Positions 11,761 to 24,694 are shown, numbered from the stretch's first letter. The stretch: DNA of 64,000 nt from Piezodorus guildinii (GCA_023052935.1 CM041292.1:43360139-43424138), one strand, 5' to 3'. Numbers and translations: made by a program. Notes: generated from the letters alone by a model not told the origin.

Positions 11761-13080
11761 TAATTTTATGAGCCTGATAAATGCCTAAAGTTTAAATGTG
11801 ATTTTAATGACAGAACCTCTAGCTGAATTTCCCTGTAATTACTTATTCATTAGTGAATTGATAAGTTACGTAATTTTATGTAATGAATATAATATAATTA
11901 TTAATAAGGTAAAATAATTTCTATATATATTATTTTTCATTCAAAATGATTACAATTGAGCTTTTACTCCTAACGCCCAAAAATAAAAGAAACCTCCTTG
12001 CATTCTTAGTTTTTTTTTGTGCGTAAATAATTAAAATCAGCATAATTTATATTACATCGTCTTATAACATTTAAAACTATGAATATATATTTTGTTTGAA
12101 AAAAAGTAATTTATAAGGATTGTGTTGGGGTCAGTAAATATCATATAAATATTGTAATACTATTTATTTTTTTCTTTTAGAACAACAACGTTATGGGCAT
12201 CGCTCTAATAATGAGAATTAAAAAAAAAAAATCAAACATGACTCGATTGGATACATTATTAAAAATGGAAGTATTTATGTGTGATTACATTTCTTGTTTG
12301 ATATTTCGTCCATAAATCATAAACCTATAATTACAAACACCACTTAACTATCATGATAGTGGACGACCTTGCCTAAAAAATACGTAGCCATAAAGATCTA
12401 TATCCCTCCGAGGGAAGCATAGACTACATTTGATCGGCAATAATTTATTTCTCAAACGTAACTCGTAAATCTTCTGCAAGAATCGGTGGATCAACCATCA
12501 GGATGGGGTCGTTGAGAAAAAAGGCATGAAGGACATTTTTAAAATGTGTGCAATACACCAACGTGTTATTTTAAATGAAATTTATTTAGATGGTATCTTA
12601 AATTAATATATAATGTATTAATCCTTGTTTTGAATTTATTGTAAATAGATTGAACATTGCAGTCTAGTTGAAGACGACATTATATTTTTGCACGCAAAAA
12701 TCGTCCAAAAATATATTTTCAAGTCGCTATAATGATACACATGATGGATACAATGAACACGATGATTGAAACACAAATTGTAGAATGATCATAATAAACA
12801 TCACTGATTGAATGAACACACCAATGAATTTCATGCTACTACCACAAAATATAAAAACTAGTTCAATGATATACTATGTTTTGTATAATTTTTTTTTTTT
12901 TTTACGTTTATGTCGACAAAATTCATTAAGTTAACAAGTGCAATAACCGTATTCATTTTATAAATTTATATGTGTGGTTAAACCATTAAAATATATTTGA
13001 AATGAATATCATTTAAATAAAAGGGAAAATCGTTCAATGTAATAAAAAAATGTGTAAACGACATTTTCGTAGCGCATTGA
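11761..13080. other. AT-rich stretch, no gene seen
   Basis: Homopolymer runs and AT-rich sequence. No ORF, RNA gene or recognisable repeat. Confidence 0.45.
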
Positions 13081-13081
13081 T

Positions 13082-13471
13082 AATTGAGATGTTGATTTCC
13101 AAAAGGTACTATATCCATCCAGGAAATTTTACAGGAGGCGCGAAAATCTCTAATTATTATATTTTTAAATTAGCTAATTTGATTCTTTTCGCATTAAAAT
13201 CCAGAATTGTTTTTTTAGTGTATTTATAACATCATATTAAAGATATGAAATGAGATGTTTTAGTATAATTTGAAACGAAATTAAATGTGTAATTATTTCC
13301 TTTAGAAAATAATTATATTTCTAAATTGCGTTTATAAAGGGCTTGGGTGTTCATTAGATAAAATCAAATAGGATATTTAGATATAACTAATTGATAAGAA
13401 TACAAATATGTAAAAAAATCAATTTTGTAAAAAATGTCCTTTAGTACTTTTTGGAAATCAACGTCTCAATT
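13082..13471. mobile_element. MITE-like element with 30-bp inverted ends
   Basis: 13,082-13,111 and the reverse complement of 13,442-13,471 match at 28 of 30 positions (AATTGAGAYGTTGATTTCC followed by AAAARGTACTA). The 390-bp interior is AT-rich without a transposase. The same terminal word (GATTTCCAAAAGGTCC) recurs alone at about 44,728-44,765. Confidence 0.7.
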
Positions 13472-13804
13472 GTGTGAATATAACAAAAAAAGAGAGGTTA
13501 TATTTAATTGCAAAAATTTAATCTTATATTCGGTAAATATTTTTAGATTTAATTCTGCGTTTAAGTAACAATCTGGACAGAGATGAAAACAAGACTTTTA
13601 TGTGACATTTCATTGTATTTATAGTCAAATATTTTTGCATTTTCATACTTATTTAGTTAATGTGATAATTTAATAAAATAGATATAGAGATAAAAACAAA
13701 ATATACATTACATTTCTTAAATTTTTGAATTCAACCTTTAAAAAATGAATCAAATCTGTCTCTTTATTATACATCTATGATTTTTACTTCTATAAATATA
13801 AAAT

Positions 13805-14250
13805 GATAACGCGATTGCTGGTTATCGCGAATTCTTTTGAAACTACGCGACGGATTTTGATACGATTTCCACTATCACTTAGACCATTCTCTCATGAAGG
13901 TTAATCAGTGAAACAAATTAAAAAAAGTTTTTATTTTAGATGACAAAATTAAATTTTATGTAATCAAAACATCAAAAAATCATTCCTGAAAACTGAGTAG
14001 TAATATAGACGTATAATATACCAAACATACCTACCTACCTACCGTATAATATACCGTTGGAAAGAGCAAGATTTTAGAAAAGATCATATGGAATAAAATA
14101 AGTAGTGCAAGTTAACAGAATGTAGTTATAAGCCCATAAACTTATGAGTGTATGTTTGAAATGAGGGAGGTTATGGGATTCAGTATTGCCACCGTATTGT
14201 ACAGTATCTTACAAATTAAATTCTTATACAGCACACAAGATTTTAGAAAT
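13805..14250 (+). repeat. Dispersed repeat family E, copy 1
   Basis: It shares a colinear set of blocks with 53,965-54,320: a GACGGATTTTGA word, CATCAAAAATCATTC, TAATATAGACGTATAATATACC (with one extra tandem block of ACCTACCT here), GTTGGAAAGAGCAAGATTTTAG, and GTACAGTATC followed by a CACAAGATTT-like word. No coding potential; class unknown. Confidence 0.6.
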
Positions 14251-15252
14251 GATATTACTAACTAAATCGTAAATAAGATTTAAAAATGGAGAGTTGTTAT
14301 AAATCCATAAACTGACATTGTTACTAATTATTTATACTTTAAAGATTATTCCATTTTACTTCAATAGAGAAGTTTCACTGTAAATTGGATGGGGATTTAA
14401 TGGAAACTAAATTAAACTTTTTATATGTTTTTTAAATAGTTCTTTCTAATAATGAAATAATAATTAACGCAATAAAATGGTAAGAGTTGTTATTTCTGTT
14501 TTTTGATATTTTTTTATAAAGCGCAATCTCACTGGTGTAACAAGGCATATTTTTTTTGTTATATTATTTTACCCATTTTGATTCTTTTAAATTTAAGGTT
14601 ATCTATGAAAGTTAATGTTGAATATTCCTGCTCTTGAGTCTTTTTTTCTCATCTTTATCTACGTATAAAATCATCTAGCGATTCTTGATTTTTGTGATAA
14701 ACTCGAAAGTGATCAAAGAGAGATTTTTTAAACCAAATTCAATTTACACCCATGGAAAACATGGGTGACTCACTAATAAAATGAGAACACTTTAATTTGA
14801 TTTATAAAATTGTGTGTCCTTGTGATGCAGGATACAACTCAAGGAATTATGGGTCATCAAATTCTAATCCCAACCTAATTATCTAGGATGGACACTGTTT
14901 AGTATTACAAAAGATGCAAATTATAGTAGGCTCATCATGAAACTTAAAAAGAAAAAAGGAATAAAAAAAAGGATTTGACCTCGTCCTTAATTTGAATAGT
15001 CTCCTCTCTAAGCGGAAGGACACCTTATCAGGTCTACCAACATTACAGACTTACCTTCATGTTAGTAATGAGATTTGAAAGGGAAATCAGTTTATATTTA
15101 ATCATTAATTGTATAGGGGCTCTTATAATTTATAAACTTATAATTTATTATAATACTTCTAGTGGTTGAGAGATATGAGATGTGATTACCAGGATGATTA
15201 AAAAATTGAGTATGGAGGGATTAAGTAATAAATTAGTTTAGCTCTCTTTAAT

Positions 15253-15254
15253 GT

Positions 15255-15292
<38 letters not shown>

Positions 15293-15293
15293 C
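15253..15293. repeat. (TA)n microsatellite and T run
   Basis: About 12 TA units followed by a T-rich run. Confidence 0.9.
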
Positions 15294-15688
15294 TTTTTTC
15301 CTACTTGTATATTTAAAAAAAAAATCTGGTTAGTACAATACATGACCCTCACTTTCGTGTAAACAACAATTTTAGAACTAGTTGGAGTTGAAAAAAATAA
15401 TTACATTAAGTTTAAATAATTCAATAATTGCAATTATTATTTATAAGAATGACTTATTGTCATGTGCCTTTCGTCGCTATCCATAACATTTTACAAACTT
15501 TTAGGTCAAGCAACATTTTCCCTAATCGCTATTCTTATTAGTAGGGAAAACAATTTAAAAAATATAATTATTTCTATTATTTACTCCTTCATTTTGTTAA
15601 TAATTCTTTTATGTTTCATATTTACCCACTTTTCTTCAATTATAAAAACTAAAAATGATGGAGTTTCTGTTGACCGTTGAGAAATTAT

Positions 15689-15866
15689 ATGAGGAATATG
15701 GTTGGATTGCGGTCATTAAGGACTTCACACTTCTTTAGACACCGTCTAAGAGCCAACCCTGACGAAGGCCCACATTGTAGGCCGAAACGTCAGCACATAA
15801 TTAAAATAGCACTTGTTTTAATGTGGGTTTCTCTTTAATGACCTCACCCCCAACCATCTTCCTCAT
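15689..15866. mobile_element. MITE-like element with internal stem-loop
   Basis: The imperfect terminal inverted repeats are about 31-33 bp (15,689-15,719 and 15,834-15,866; ATGAGGAAKATGGTTGG and GGTCATTAA blocks). The centre holds a strong stem-loop at 15,759-15,793. Its outer arms are CTGACG and CGTCAG, its inner arms GGCC and GGCC, with an AA / GAAA internal loop. No coding sequence. Confidence 0.65.
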
Positions 15867-16539
15867 CTAAAAATGATCAATTATTGTTAAACTACAAAGT
15901 TACTTTAGCGGAATGAATTTGAAAAATTCTGCATTTAATCCAGTCTCACTATTTAAATTAATTTCAATCAACCTACATAAAATTAAATCCCATTCGATTT
16001 CTTATTCGAGTAAAAATCGTCTAAGCTGTTTATGAAGAAATCGTGATAATCCATGATATAAAGTGGCACTTTAAGTTAGTAGGTCTAGGTGGAATAGATT
16101 CTATTATAGCACCTGTTTATAGCTGTTTTATATAGGAACTTCCAGCTTCTGACTACTGTTTGTTTTTGTGTTTAACTTACCCCTTACACACCATCACCTT
16201 TTTGTGGACCTTGATCATTTCAAAGTGGTTAATTAAAAAAAAAATGGGTTAAATGATATGTAGAATAATGCGTCTTTGTAATATAATTATGTGTCAAAAA
16301 AGATCAACACCTTTAGATTTATTGTTTATAAAAATATATAACCAAAAAAAAAAAAAAAAAATGAACCACATTTCGACCTATTTATAACCGATTGTCGTAA
16401 TCCTACCTAAGATCATTAATTAATTTTAACGATTCGTTTACATCGTTCGATTAGTCAAAGCTAAACGAACGGCATTTTCTCTCCAGTCTGATAAGTAATA
16501 ATTTATGACTGTAACTCACGAATATAAGTACTAGTGGGT

Positions 16540-16830
16540 ATATTTTAAACACAATATTTTGACTTTTATTTACCTATGGGTCCCGCGGTTGTACATACGG
16601 TAAGTTGTACACAACTGAAATTTCATATTTTAAAAGCATATATGCCTGAGATATTAAAGCAAAATTTTCATTGAAATCGGCGAACCAGAAGAGCCACAAT
16701 ATGCCATAGTTCGTACCTTTTTATGATTTTCTCCAAAATGACTAACCATTTTGATAAAATGTCTTGCTATATCTATGTAAAATTTAATGGGCTCTCCCTC
16801 TGCAGTACCTTTAATTTTGTGGATTCCTAA
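16540..16830 (+). repeat. Dispersed repeat family D, copy 1
   Basis: Shares with 28,366-28,640 (+) and 59,220-59,600 (-) the ordered blocks GAAATTTCATATTT, a CAAAATTTTCATTGAAATCG-like word, AACCAGAAGAGCCA, TTTTTATGATTTTCTC and a following TTTTGAT block. The flank next to the first block is GT-rich in the other two copies. Unknown non-coding repeat, possibly a LINE or Helitron 3' region. Confidence 0.6.
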
Positions 16831-17041
16831 AAAAATTAACTATATTATTTTATTAGTATTAGTAAACAACGGCTAAATATACTAATTTAATTACCAACTA
16901 AAGGAGTAAAGAACAAAAATTATTTTTTCTTTGGTATTTTTTCTTTTAAACAAAATATTACTAATGTAGATTACTAATTTAAGGCTAAAATGAGCCAAGT
17001 GGTTGAGAAGTCTTTATGTTACTAAAAAGATAATGAAAAGG

Positions 17042-17575
17042 AATAATAATAATAATAAAATAATATTAATAATAATAATAATAGGCTTACCGAAACCGAA
17101 GGTTCGATGCCGATACCACCAAACTCGGCCTTCTAAGACTCGTCCAATGTTCACTATTTAAGCCCAAGATCAGCCTTAACGCAATCCTCCCATCGACGCT
17201 TCGGCCTGCCTTTCGGACGCCTATCAATCAGATCAGCGAATACCAACTTTCTCGGAATCCGTTCCTCACCGAGCCCAACAACTTTACTCTTCCAATTTAG
17301 TCTCCGCAATGCTATAAACTGAATTATATTCACATGGTACAAGCTGCGCAATTCCGCGTTGTGCAACCTTCTAAACTCCCCTGTTGCTTCATCTCTCTTC
17401 TAACCAAATATTTTACGAAGTACCTAATTTTCAAAAACTTAAAGCCGTTGTTCATTCTTTAAAGTAAGCGGCTACGTTTCACAACCGTAAAGAACCGTCG
17501 GATGAATAATAATTAGATCTCTAATTTTCATCTTACTCCATGATTCTCCTGAAGCAGTCCCCATAGTTTACCTCT
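17042..17575 (-). pseudogene. 5'-truncated RTE-like LINE, C-terminal end with (TTA)n tail
   Basis: Minus-strand translation gives an RT tail: TVLYGCETW-like (near 17,480), FRRLHNAELR, then KVVGLGEERIPRKLVFAD and RPKGRPKRRWEDCVKADL (17,154-17,366). The element's 3' end is an AAT/TTA microsatellite (17,042-17,085), the usual tail of RTE-type LINEs. A second copy lies at 31,288-31,640. This family differs from the long element at 46-51 kb. Non-functional. Confidence 0.8.
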
Positions 17576-19201
17576 GGATAATGAGCGTTTTACCTCAGAG
17601 GAATCCATGACTGTTAGTGGTATTTTGTGAACTAAAATATGTGAGTAGGGCGTTCAAACCTACGTCACTCTCTCCAGCAGAAAACTATTTTATAAATCAA
17701 GACAACCTCAATCGTTGAACTGAGAACACTATTTTAAATAATAGTCATAAAAGGAATGCGCAATTGAAAATAAACCATTAAGCTCAATTTACGGCCGATG
17801 AGGAAAGTAACTTCAGAGATATATCGAACATAAATTTGAATATTTTAAAGTAAGACAAATTTCCGATCAGAAAATAAGAATTAAAATTAAGGACCTCCAG
17901 AATAAGGGTTTACGACTTTAGTAACATCCTTCTGGCGTCATCAAGGACTCTGAATCTGCAACTACTTCTCCGTATTAAATGACCTTCTCGGTCCGTAGAG
18001 TCAGTCGTAAAAAGACAGATTGTTCCAAACCATTGCAAATGAACTAATAAACATAGATTAACGAATTTATCCGTTACATTCTGCGAAACGATATCCTTGA
18101 GAATTTTCGCAGGAAGAGAAATGATATTAGTTGCTTAAATGTATTGAGCCTTGAGCTTATTATCCTGCCTTGTGCGATCGTTGTTCGAGTTCTCGCTTAG
18201 TTATGTCTACAATGATCATCTGATATGGAAAGAGTCATCCCCATACAAAAGAGGTCCAGAAAATAATATTTCATTCATAAAAACACACCTAAACAATTAT
18301 AGGAATTTTATTTCAGGGCATATTATATAGCCAATTAAACATTATTAAATTTTAGTTAATAAGCAGAAATAAAATTTATTTTAAAAAATAAGAAATTATA
18401 GGAAAAATAATCAGAAGAACTAAATAGAAAAAACATCCCCAAATTGAAAAATAACAACTGCAAGAAGCTTTCAAATAGCAATAATTATTTATATTACTTT
18501 AATTGTTAACTTTTACTTTTAGAAAATGGAGTAGATTCACTTCAACGTTTAAAATTAATTTTAAAAAAGTTATAATTTAAATTGCATATTTATGAAAATT
18601 GTGACTGTTCAAGTAGCAGAATATATGACTCCCTATATGTCGTGTAAAGATTATCAAGTTTATATTTTTTAATTTTATTTACAAAATGCAATATTTTGTT
18701 TTTGATTATTATACATGCAAAAAAAGAAGGAAACAATAGAATACGAGAAAGTAAAAGATAATAATACGAAGAAAATAATCAAAAACTAAGCAGACAAGTA
18801 CATGGATTCTGATTTTATGTTTTATGTTAGTTGTCAGTTTTTAGGAAATGAATTACAAAGAGTAATTTTTTAGGTGGAAATGGACATTAAAGAATTAGCA
18901 TCTGAAAAATATCAGGGACCAATGCTCCGCAGGAGTGGTGTAAAAAAAATTGGAAACTTAGTGCGCGAAAAACACATTTTATTTAATATCTCTTGTTCTA
19001 GTGATGGTAGAAAAATAATTTAGGCGTCAAAATTACTCTTTTTCAAAGCGAATTAATGAAAAATAAAATTTTAATAAAAATCTGTCATTAACTTTTTTCA
19101 GTAATGAGAAATCGTAATATTAGTTTTTTAGAAACCTTATTAAATGTAATTTTTGACGAGATTATTTATTGATGATTTAGGTTTAAAAAAAAAAAAAAAA
19201 A

Positions 19202-19430
19202 AATGAGCCATTTTCACTCACCACTCCTTTATTTCCATTTTGTTTCTCTCTACGTTTCGGCCTTTGCCTTTTTCAAGGGTGCTTTATTCATTACTTTAGA
19301 TTGCATATATATAATATAGATTTTGTCACATTTAAAAATTTCTATTACAGCCTTGACAGCTTGTTATCATGTACTGCTAGTTCAGCAGGAACTAAAGAAA
19401 TAAAGGAGTGTTGAGTGAAAATGGATCATT
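19202..19430. mobile_element. MITE-like element with internal stem-loop
   Basis: 33-bp ends (19,202-19,234 and 19,398-19,430) are inverted repeats with two mismatches (AATGAKCCATTTTCACTCA then ACACTCCTTTATTT). Internally, at 19,252-19,284 on the minus strand, it carries a GGC / GCC stem followed by GAAACGTA, like the MITEs at 225 and 15,689. A possible half-copy starts near 22,733. Confidence 0.7.
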
Positions 19431-19699
19431 TTATTTAAAAGAACCTAGCAATAGATTTATTCACTTAAACAAATTGAAATTATTATAGAGATTACTTATA
19501 TTTTTAAGGTTACAACCATCCATAAAACCTAGACTTATTTTTTCATTATTCCGCTTAAAAATAGGGTCATTTTGACACAAATTTTAAAAATATCATCAAA
19601 ATCGGTGAGACACGTTTGGGATCTTCTCCTTCTTAAGTACTTTAAGTATTATATATTATTAATAACTATGTTTTGGTATAATATAAATTACATAAAAGA

Positions 19700-20100
19700 T
19701 AAACAGAGGAAGATTTATGAGGAAGAAAAGGTGAGGAGGAGCTGAGAGGAAGGGCAGAAGACAATATACTTGTTAAGGGAAGACTGTCAATTAATTTCAG
19801 GTAGGGTGGAAGGAGGACCGTCAATCTCCAAGAGTGGCGGGACAATGTGGCGCGGCATTCCCCCCGGGGACTGATCTATTAACGCATTCATTTGTAGCGG
19901 ATTCCACAGGCTCCATTATCTAATCCAGGATTCTTGTAAAAAGGAACTTTTTAACAGTCCCCGTCCTCGAGGCTAAACTATTTAAGGACATGTTGTGCGC
20001 GGATAGCTCTCCGGATTCCTTCCAGTAGTTGCCTTAATTTACGTCCTACTCTCGATGCTAATGCGCTATGATAGGGTCCGTGCAGATCTTACAGCCAAGG
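19700..20100. other. GC-elevated non-coding island
   Basis: About 400 bp of mixed composition without a convincing ORF. It contains CCCCCCGGGG near 19,860 and several TAAT words. A short frame before a GTAATG at 20,100 is not supported as an exon. Candidate regulatory DNA by composition only. Confidence 0.3.
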
Positions 20101-20188
20101 TAATGACTTGCATAATTTTTTAGTCTGTTTTTTAATGTAGAGTAACTGTGATAGATATATATTTATTTTTTTCGATTTAAATATTTTA

Positions 20189-20560
20189 CACTTCGTAAAA
20201 TCCTTAACGCTGCTTACTTTGTCACGAATAAGATCATTCATAAAGACCTTAATGTCCCATATATTACTGAATTAGCCCGAACCAGGTATCAATCATTCTA
20301 TGAAAAACTCCATTTCTACTGTAATCCACTAGTTGTCTTCTTAAGTAATTCACCTGTCTTCCTTTCGATTCCTGACAATCCTCCGAGGCGTCTGAAAAGA
20401 AGATGGCCCAGAGACCTACTAGAGAATATTTTTAGAGTGCTGCCAATGGATAGCGTCTCTACATGTATTTCATGTCGGTTTACTATGTTCATCACATTTA
20501 TTTGTATGTAATAATGCAGTTGTAAATATCAATAAATATGTTTAAATAAAAAAATAATAC
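20189..20560 (+). pseudogene. 5'-truncated Jockey-type LINE fragment (family 2), best copy
   Basis: Continuous plus-strand translation of the ORF2 end: LRKILNAAYFVTNK, HKDLNVPYITELARTRYQSF, NPLVVFL, IPDNPPRRLKRRWPRDLLEN (20,190-20,430). A 3' UTR follows, ending near GTTGTAAATATCAATAAAT (20,519-20,540). Reference copy for the fragments at 1.6, 3.9, 34.7, 38.9 and 54.6 kb. Confidence 0.8.
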
Positions 20561-20580
20561 TTCACAGTTTTACTTTTACT

Positions 20581-20585
20581 TATAT

Positions 20586-20640
<55 letters not shown>

Positions 20641-20665
20641 TACACATATATATGAAAGTATTGCG
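20581..20665. repeat. (TA)n microsatellite
   Basis: About 85 bp of AT dinucleotide repeat with two phase breaks. Confidence 0.95.
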
Positions 20666-20669
20666 GCCT

Positions 20670-23090
20670 TGAGTATGGTGTTGAAAAAAGCACAATTATG
20701 TTTTTTATTACAGCCTTATATTTAATCACTAAGGTTCATTATGTATCTATAAAATAAATTGAGAAATTTTCAGTTCATACATATTGCTTTCAGTGCCATG
20801 GATACAATCATCATAACAGTGTAACAGATAAATACAGAATATATGTCCAGTGATTTACGTGATACGGCACTTATGCCTCTACTTATGCTTTGATCTGATA
20901 AACTAGGAATCACAGTTACAGATAAATACCCGATAAAAGTAGCAGTGAATATGAGGAAAGATAACTCGGCGAGGAGAAGTCGATTACACAGCAGCACTAA
21001 CTGCTAACAGCGCGGGTTATAAAATGATACCATAAATCCAACCCAAGTAGGTTTATTGTGTGCTTAACCCACAAAACAGAATCGCTACTGAAATGAATTT
21101 ATTATTCGGCTTCGAAAGTTTAATTAGCTATTTCAAAATATAAAGTAATCATGAATATGATTAACGTATTTGATTATATCCTCTCAATCATTAAAATAGT
21201 CTTAAAATTCAGCTGTAATTGATACTGTACTGTACCACGTAAGATATATTTGGTATTACAAGAATAAATATAAAAATTACTGATTTATAATAACTTAAAA
21301 TTATATACAGGTTACTTTGTTAAAAAACTTAGTTTTGATTAGATTTTTCTATGTAATACATGTAACAGGATAAACGGAAGGGTATATATGCTATAAATTA
21401 ATCTTGTATTCATATATCACGAAGGCTCCGACTATAAATGTCTACGAAGCTTTTATTTTCGAATAAAATTATGAACCATCACTGTGTTGTTAAGGCGTTA
21501 ATTTATTGAACTATAAAGAGAACATTTATAAGCAATTCCGCTTCAATAAAGCACTTACTTATAGAGACAGTAAATGTATTGTATTTTATAGTTTTTATAT
21601 TTTTTTTCTATTAATATGATATATCTCAATAAATAAAATATGTCATAGATTAAGTTTGAGTCAATACATGAAAAATCGCCCAGACCATGCTCGTTTCATG
21701 ACAATTTTCATAAACTTTTAACATATTTTTCCCAGCTTTTTAGGAAATTTTTTGTAAGGCCCGAAAATGCAGTTTATACTTTTATCATCATTTTAGCGGA
21801 AATTAAAAAAAATACTGGAGTTAATAATTTTTAAAGAATTTTTTTTTTCAATGGTGAAGAGAATTTTATAATGTAACCCGAGAATCAATTGAGTTTTAGT
21901 CACCAAATTTATATGATTTGAACTCATGATATATATGTATAATCTGATTTGGTTTCATAATTTCTAGCTCAAGATTAAAATTTTTCTGCAAGTAGAATTA
22001 TAACTAAGCTATATAAGAAAACATAATAAAAACTGAGTCTCTTCATCTTTATAAACTTTTAACTGGCTGAAAGTCAGTTTTTTAAAATTAATTTTCGAGA
22101 ATTTTTTTAAATAACTTTATTTATGTAATGTCAAAAAACGTAAAGCACATCCTTTCCATATTGTATTTTTTGTTTTAATTTGATATCTTCAAAATTATAA
22201 GAGTTAGAGAGGGTTTCCCAACACAGGTCCATATGTTTACTTAAAATGGCTACCAAACTAAAACTACCGTCATAATTTTTTTTCCCAAACAGTTTCTAAT
22301 TCATAAAATGATTGAAAATAACTGGTAAAAATATGATAAAGTTAAAAAATATTGAGCCTAAACATTTATTAAAATTTTACTATTTCATGTTAATTGACCC
22401 TGTTAATGACCAATTTCAGAGTATTGAGAAAACAAAAAAATGTATTATAAATTTTTGTATTTGATAAATATAAGAATAAAATTGATGTTTCAATCTAGAA
22501 ATAATGTGTATTTTGTTTTAGTTTAATACTAATATCTAAAGATCTTCGAGGTCTATGAAAACGAAACTGCTTCAATTATAATAATTTAAAATGTAATTCA
22601 TGTAATAACAAATAAGGCAAATATGTTGTATTACACATACTTATTCTCAAAATATGATAATTACTATACGATTTATTTTTATGGTTTTACTGATTTAATA
22701 CGTTTCCATGCTACATATTTTTGTAAATAGTTAAAGGAGTGTTGACTTGATATGGTTTTTTTATCCATATTAAATAAAGTTTTGAAAAATGTCTTATAAA
22801 AATGTTTTAATATTCTTTAATTAATTCTTTATCATATAATAAAATTGGTTAATGAGGGCAACGCCTGAATACGTGATATGACGATTAATATAAAATATCT
22901 TACATTTATAATCCGATTTAATATGGCTCCATGTTAGATATATATTTAAGTGGTTACGGAAATATTGATCACATTAACTTTAAAGATTGATATAAAACTA
23001 CCATTTCTTATGGTCGGTAATTGATGAAATATTAATGAGTTGGTAAAATTAACCTTATTTCATAAATGATATTAAGTAATAATTTCGACT
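20670..23090. other. AT-rich stretch, no gene seen
   Basis: Low-GC sequence immediately downstream (minus-strand sense) of the PAS exon, so presumably intron of that gene. A 75-codon frame at 20,770-20,997 (-) has a hydrophobic stretch but no family signature. Confidence 0.4.
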
Positions 23091-23093
23091 CAC

Positions 23094-23183
23094 CATGGAA
23101 TGCCCCAGATACTCCGCAGCGTTGTCCGAGATGTACAGCAGCTTCCCGTTCTGGGTCATCATCATCAGGAAGCCACTGAGGGC
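23094..23183 (-). CDS. dys: Internal exon of a Dysfusion/NPAS4-like bHLH-PAS transcription factor
   Basis: A 90-nt exon read on the minus strand encodes 30 residues starting [12 protein letters not shown] and ending [18 protein letters not shown]. This is the beginning of the PAS-A fold; the [14 protein letters not shown] stretch is characteristic of insect Dysfusion and resembles NPAS4 (from family knowledge, not a search). It is preceded by a polypyrimidine/CAG acceptor (TTTTTGCAG, bases 23,084-23,092) and followed by a consensus donor GTGAGT (23,093-23,088). Both splice phases are 0. Base composition is much more GC-rich than the flanks. The bHLH exon (higher coordinates) and the next PAS exon (lower coordinates) were not found, so introns are long. 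Dysfusion acts as a nuclear factor in tracheal/epidermal patterning in flies; the role here is inferred. Too short to start with its own ATG. Confidence 0.88.
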
Positions 23184-24566
23184 CTGCAAAAAGAAGAAAA
23201 GAATTAGTCATGGAAAGAAGGATACACAGGAGTACTAATTTTTAATAAATGGCCAAGTCCATCAATGGTTGTTAAAAAAAGGAAATCATAATACTAAAAT
23301 GTTTAAAACTAAATATGCATTGGGTAGTGCATATCAAATTCATCTTATAATCTTGGCTGAAGACATGGAAAGATGTCCTCACCGCCCAGGTTGGCTAATT
23401 ATCCTCAGACCTGGACTCCAAAGATCAGATAATCCTGTTTATTTAAGAAGAAAGCTTATCTAGGTTAATGATCTCCTTTTGTTTGAAATTTTTAAGTTTA
23501 GATGTAACTGGGTGCTAATTGAGAGTAAAGTAAAATCGAAGGAAATAACATCGATCAGGAGATATAATAAATAAGCAGTTGTATTCATTTTTAAGACGTA
23601 ACTGAACAATACATATATATTTAAAAGTCTATACAAAGGATATACACTGTCCTGCCTGATGTTTTAGTTTATCTCAAAATTAGTCTAAAGAATGGTTTAG
23701 CATCTTAAATTAGGTATAAACAAATACTATTGATAACAGAATACTCTAGTAATTTTTAGAAGTTTCAACTAAAACATAAGGTAGGGTGATTGGTTCTCTT
23801 TCAGCCAATCATAAAATATTTATACTTCATAATTAAATGCTTTGAGAAATGTTTGTTTGTTGGGTTTGATGTAAAAGCGGTATTTGCCTTCATGTTTATG
23901 TTATATACGGATAAGTAAATAAATGAACTCTTTAAACGCAGACAAACAATAATTGAGAAGACATAATAAAACAAGCAATTATCATAATCTGCTCAAACAC
24001 GCAATATTTGCATCAAGCAAAAAAAGAAGTAAATTTCAGAATGAATACCTAAATATGTCCTCATTCGACTTTCTGTGACCCTCATACCAATGATGCGGTT
24101 GAGAAAATAAACGCTGTGATCCCCCATATTATGATTTTCCCTCCATAAGGGGAGTTCTAATTTATTTTCTTCAATTTTTTTATAATTTATTTGTATTTGG
24201 TATTATGTAAAAACTTTGGGAATGAAGTTTCAAAGCACTATTATCGTATCGGCTCACAGTGGTTCTAAACGCACTTTTTCGGGACAAAAGTCTGCACTGT
24301 TCGTTCTATTTAAGAAATATCAGCCGTTTTAACGTAATTTTGTTTCTTGGTAAACTCACTATCAATGGTAAGGTTGGCATATTTTTGGTACATTTTTCTG
24401 TCAAAAAAATATATAGGTTTGGTCGATGATTTCAGAACATTTTTCTGGCCTTTTCATTGAAGAAATCTCTGTCTAACTATGCTTACCAAAAGCGTAGAAA
24501 ACGGTTTTGAAATTTTTTCACTTAAAACTAGAAACAAAAATAGAATTTTGAAAGCGATTTGCACTT

Positions 24567-24602
24567 CATTCATATATATATATATATAAAAATATATATA
24601 TA

Positions 24603-24646
<44 letters not shown>

Positions 24647-24650
24647 TTGC
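24567..24650. repeat. (TA)n microsatellite
   Basis: Interrupted AT dinucleotide tract inside the long-TIR element. Confidence 0.9.
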
Positions 24651-24694
24651 TATGTATCGAGAATATTGGGAGGTGAAGAAATATTTTTGATTTG

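Noticed and set aside
14026..14045. ACCTACCT tandem repeat as a telomere-like array
   Set aside because: Only about four units, inside one copy of a dispersed repeat.
15462..15680. 72-codon plus-strand ORF with hydrophobic segments
   Set aside because: Its composition (Ile/Leu/Phe from AT-rich DNA) is what random AT-rich sequence gives; there is no domain, and it abuts a MITE.
15759..15793. True hammerhead ribozyme
   Set aside because: An extra A separates the CTGACGA core from stem II, and no stem I or cleavable stem III partner is visible. Kept only as a hammerhead-like motif.
20094..20105. Splice donor CAAGGTAATG as the end of an exon in the 20-kb island
   Set aside because: The upstream open frame is short, has no acceptor and no family similarity.
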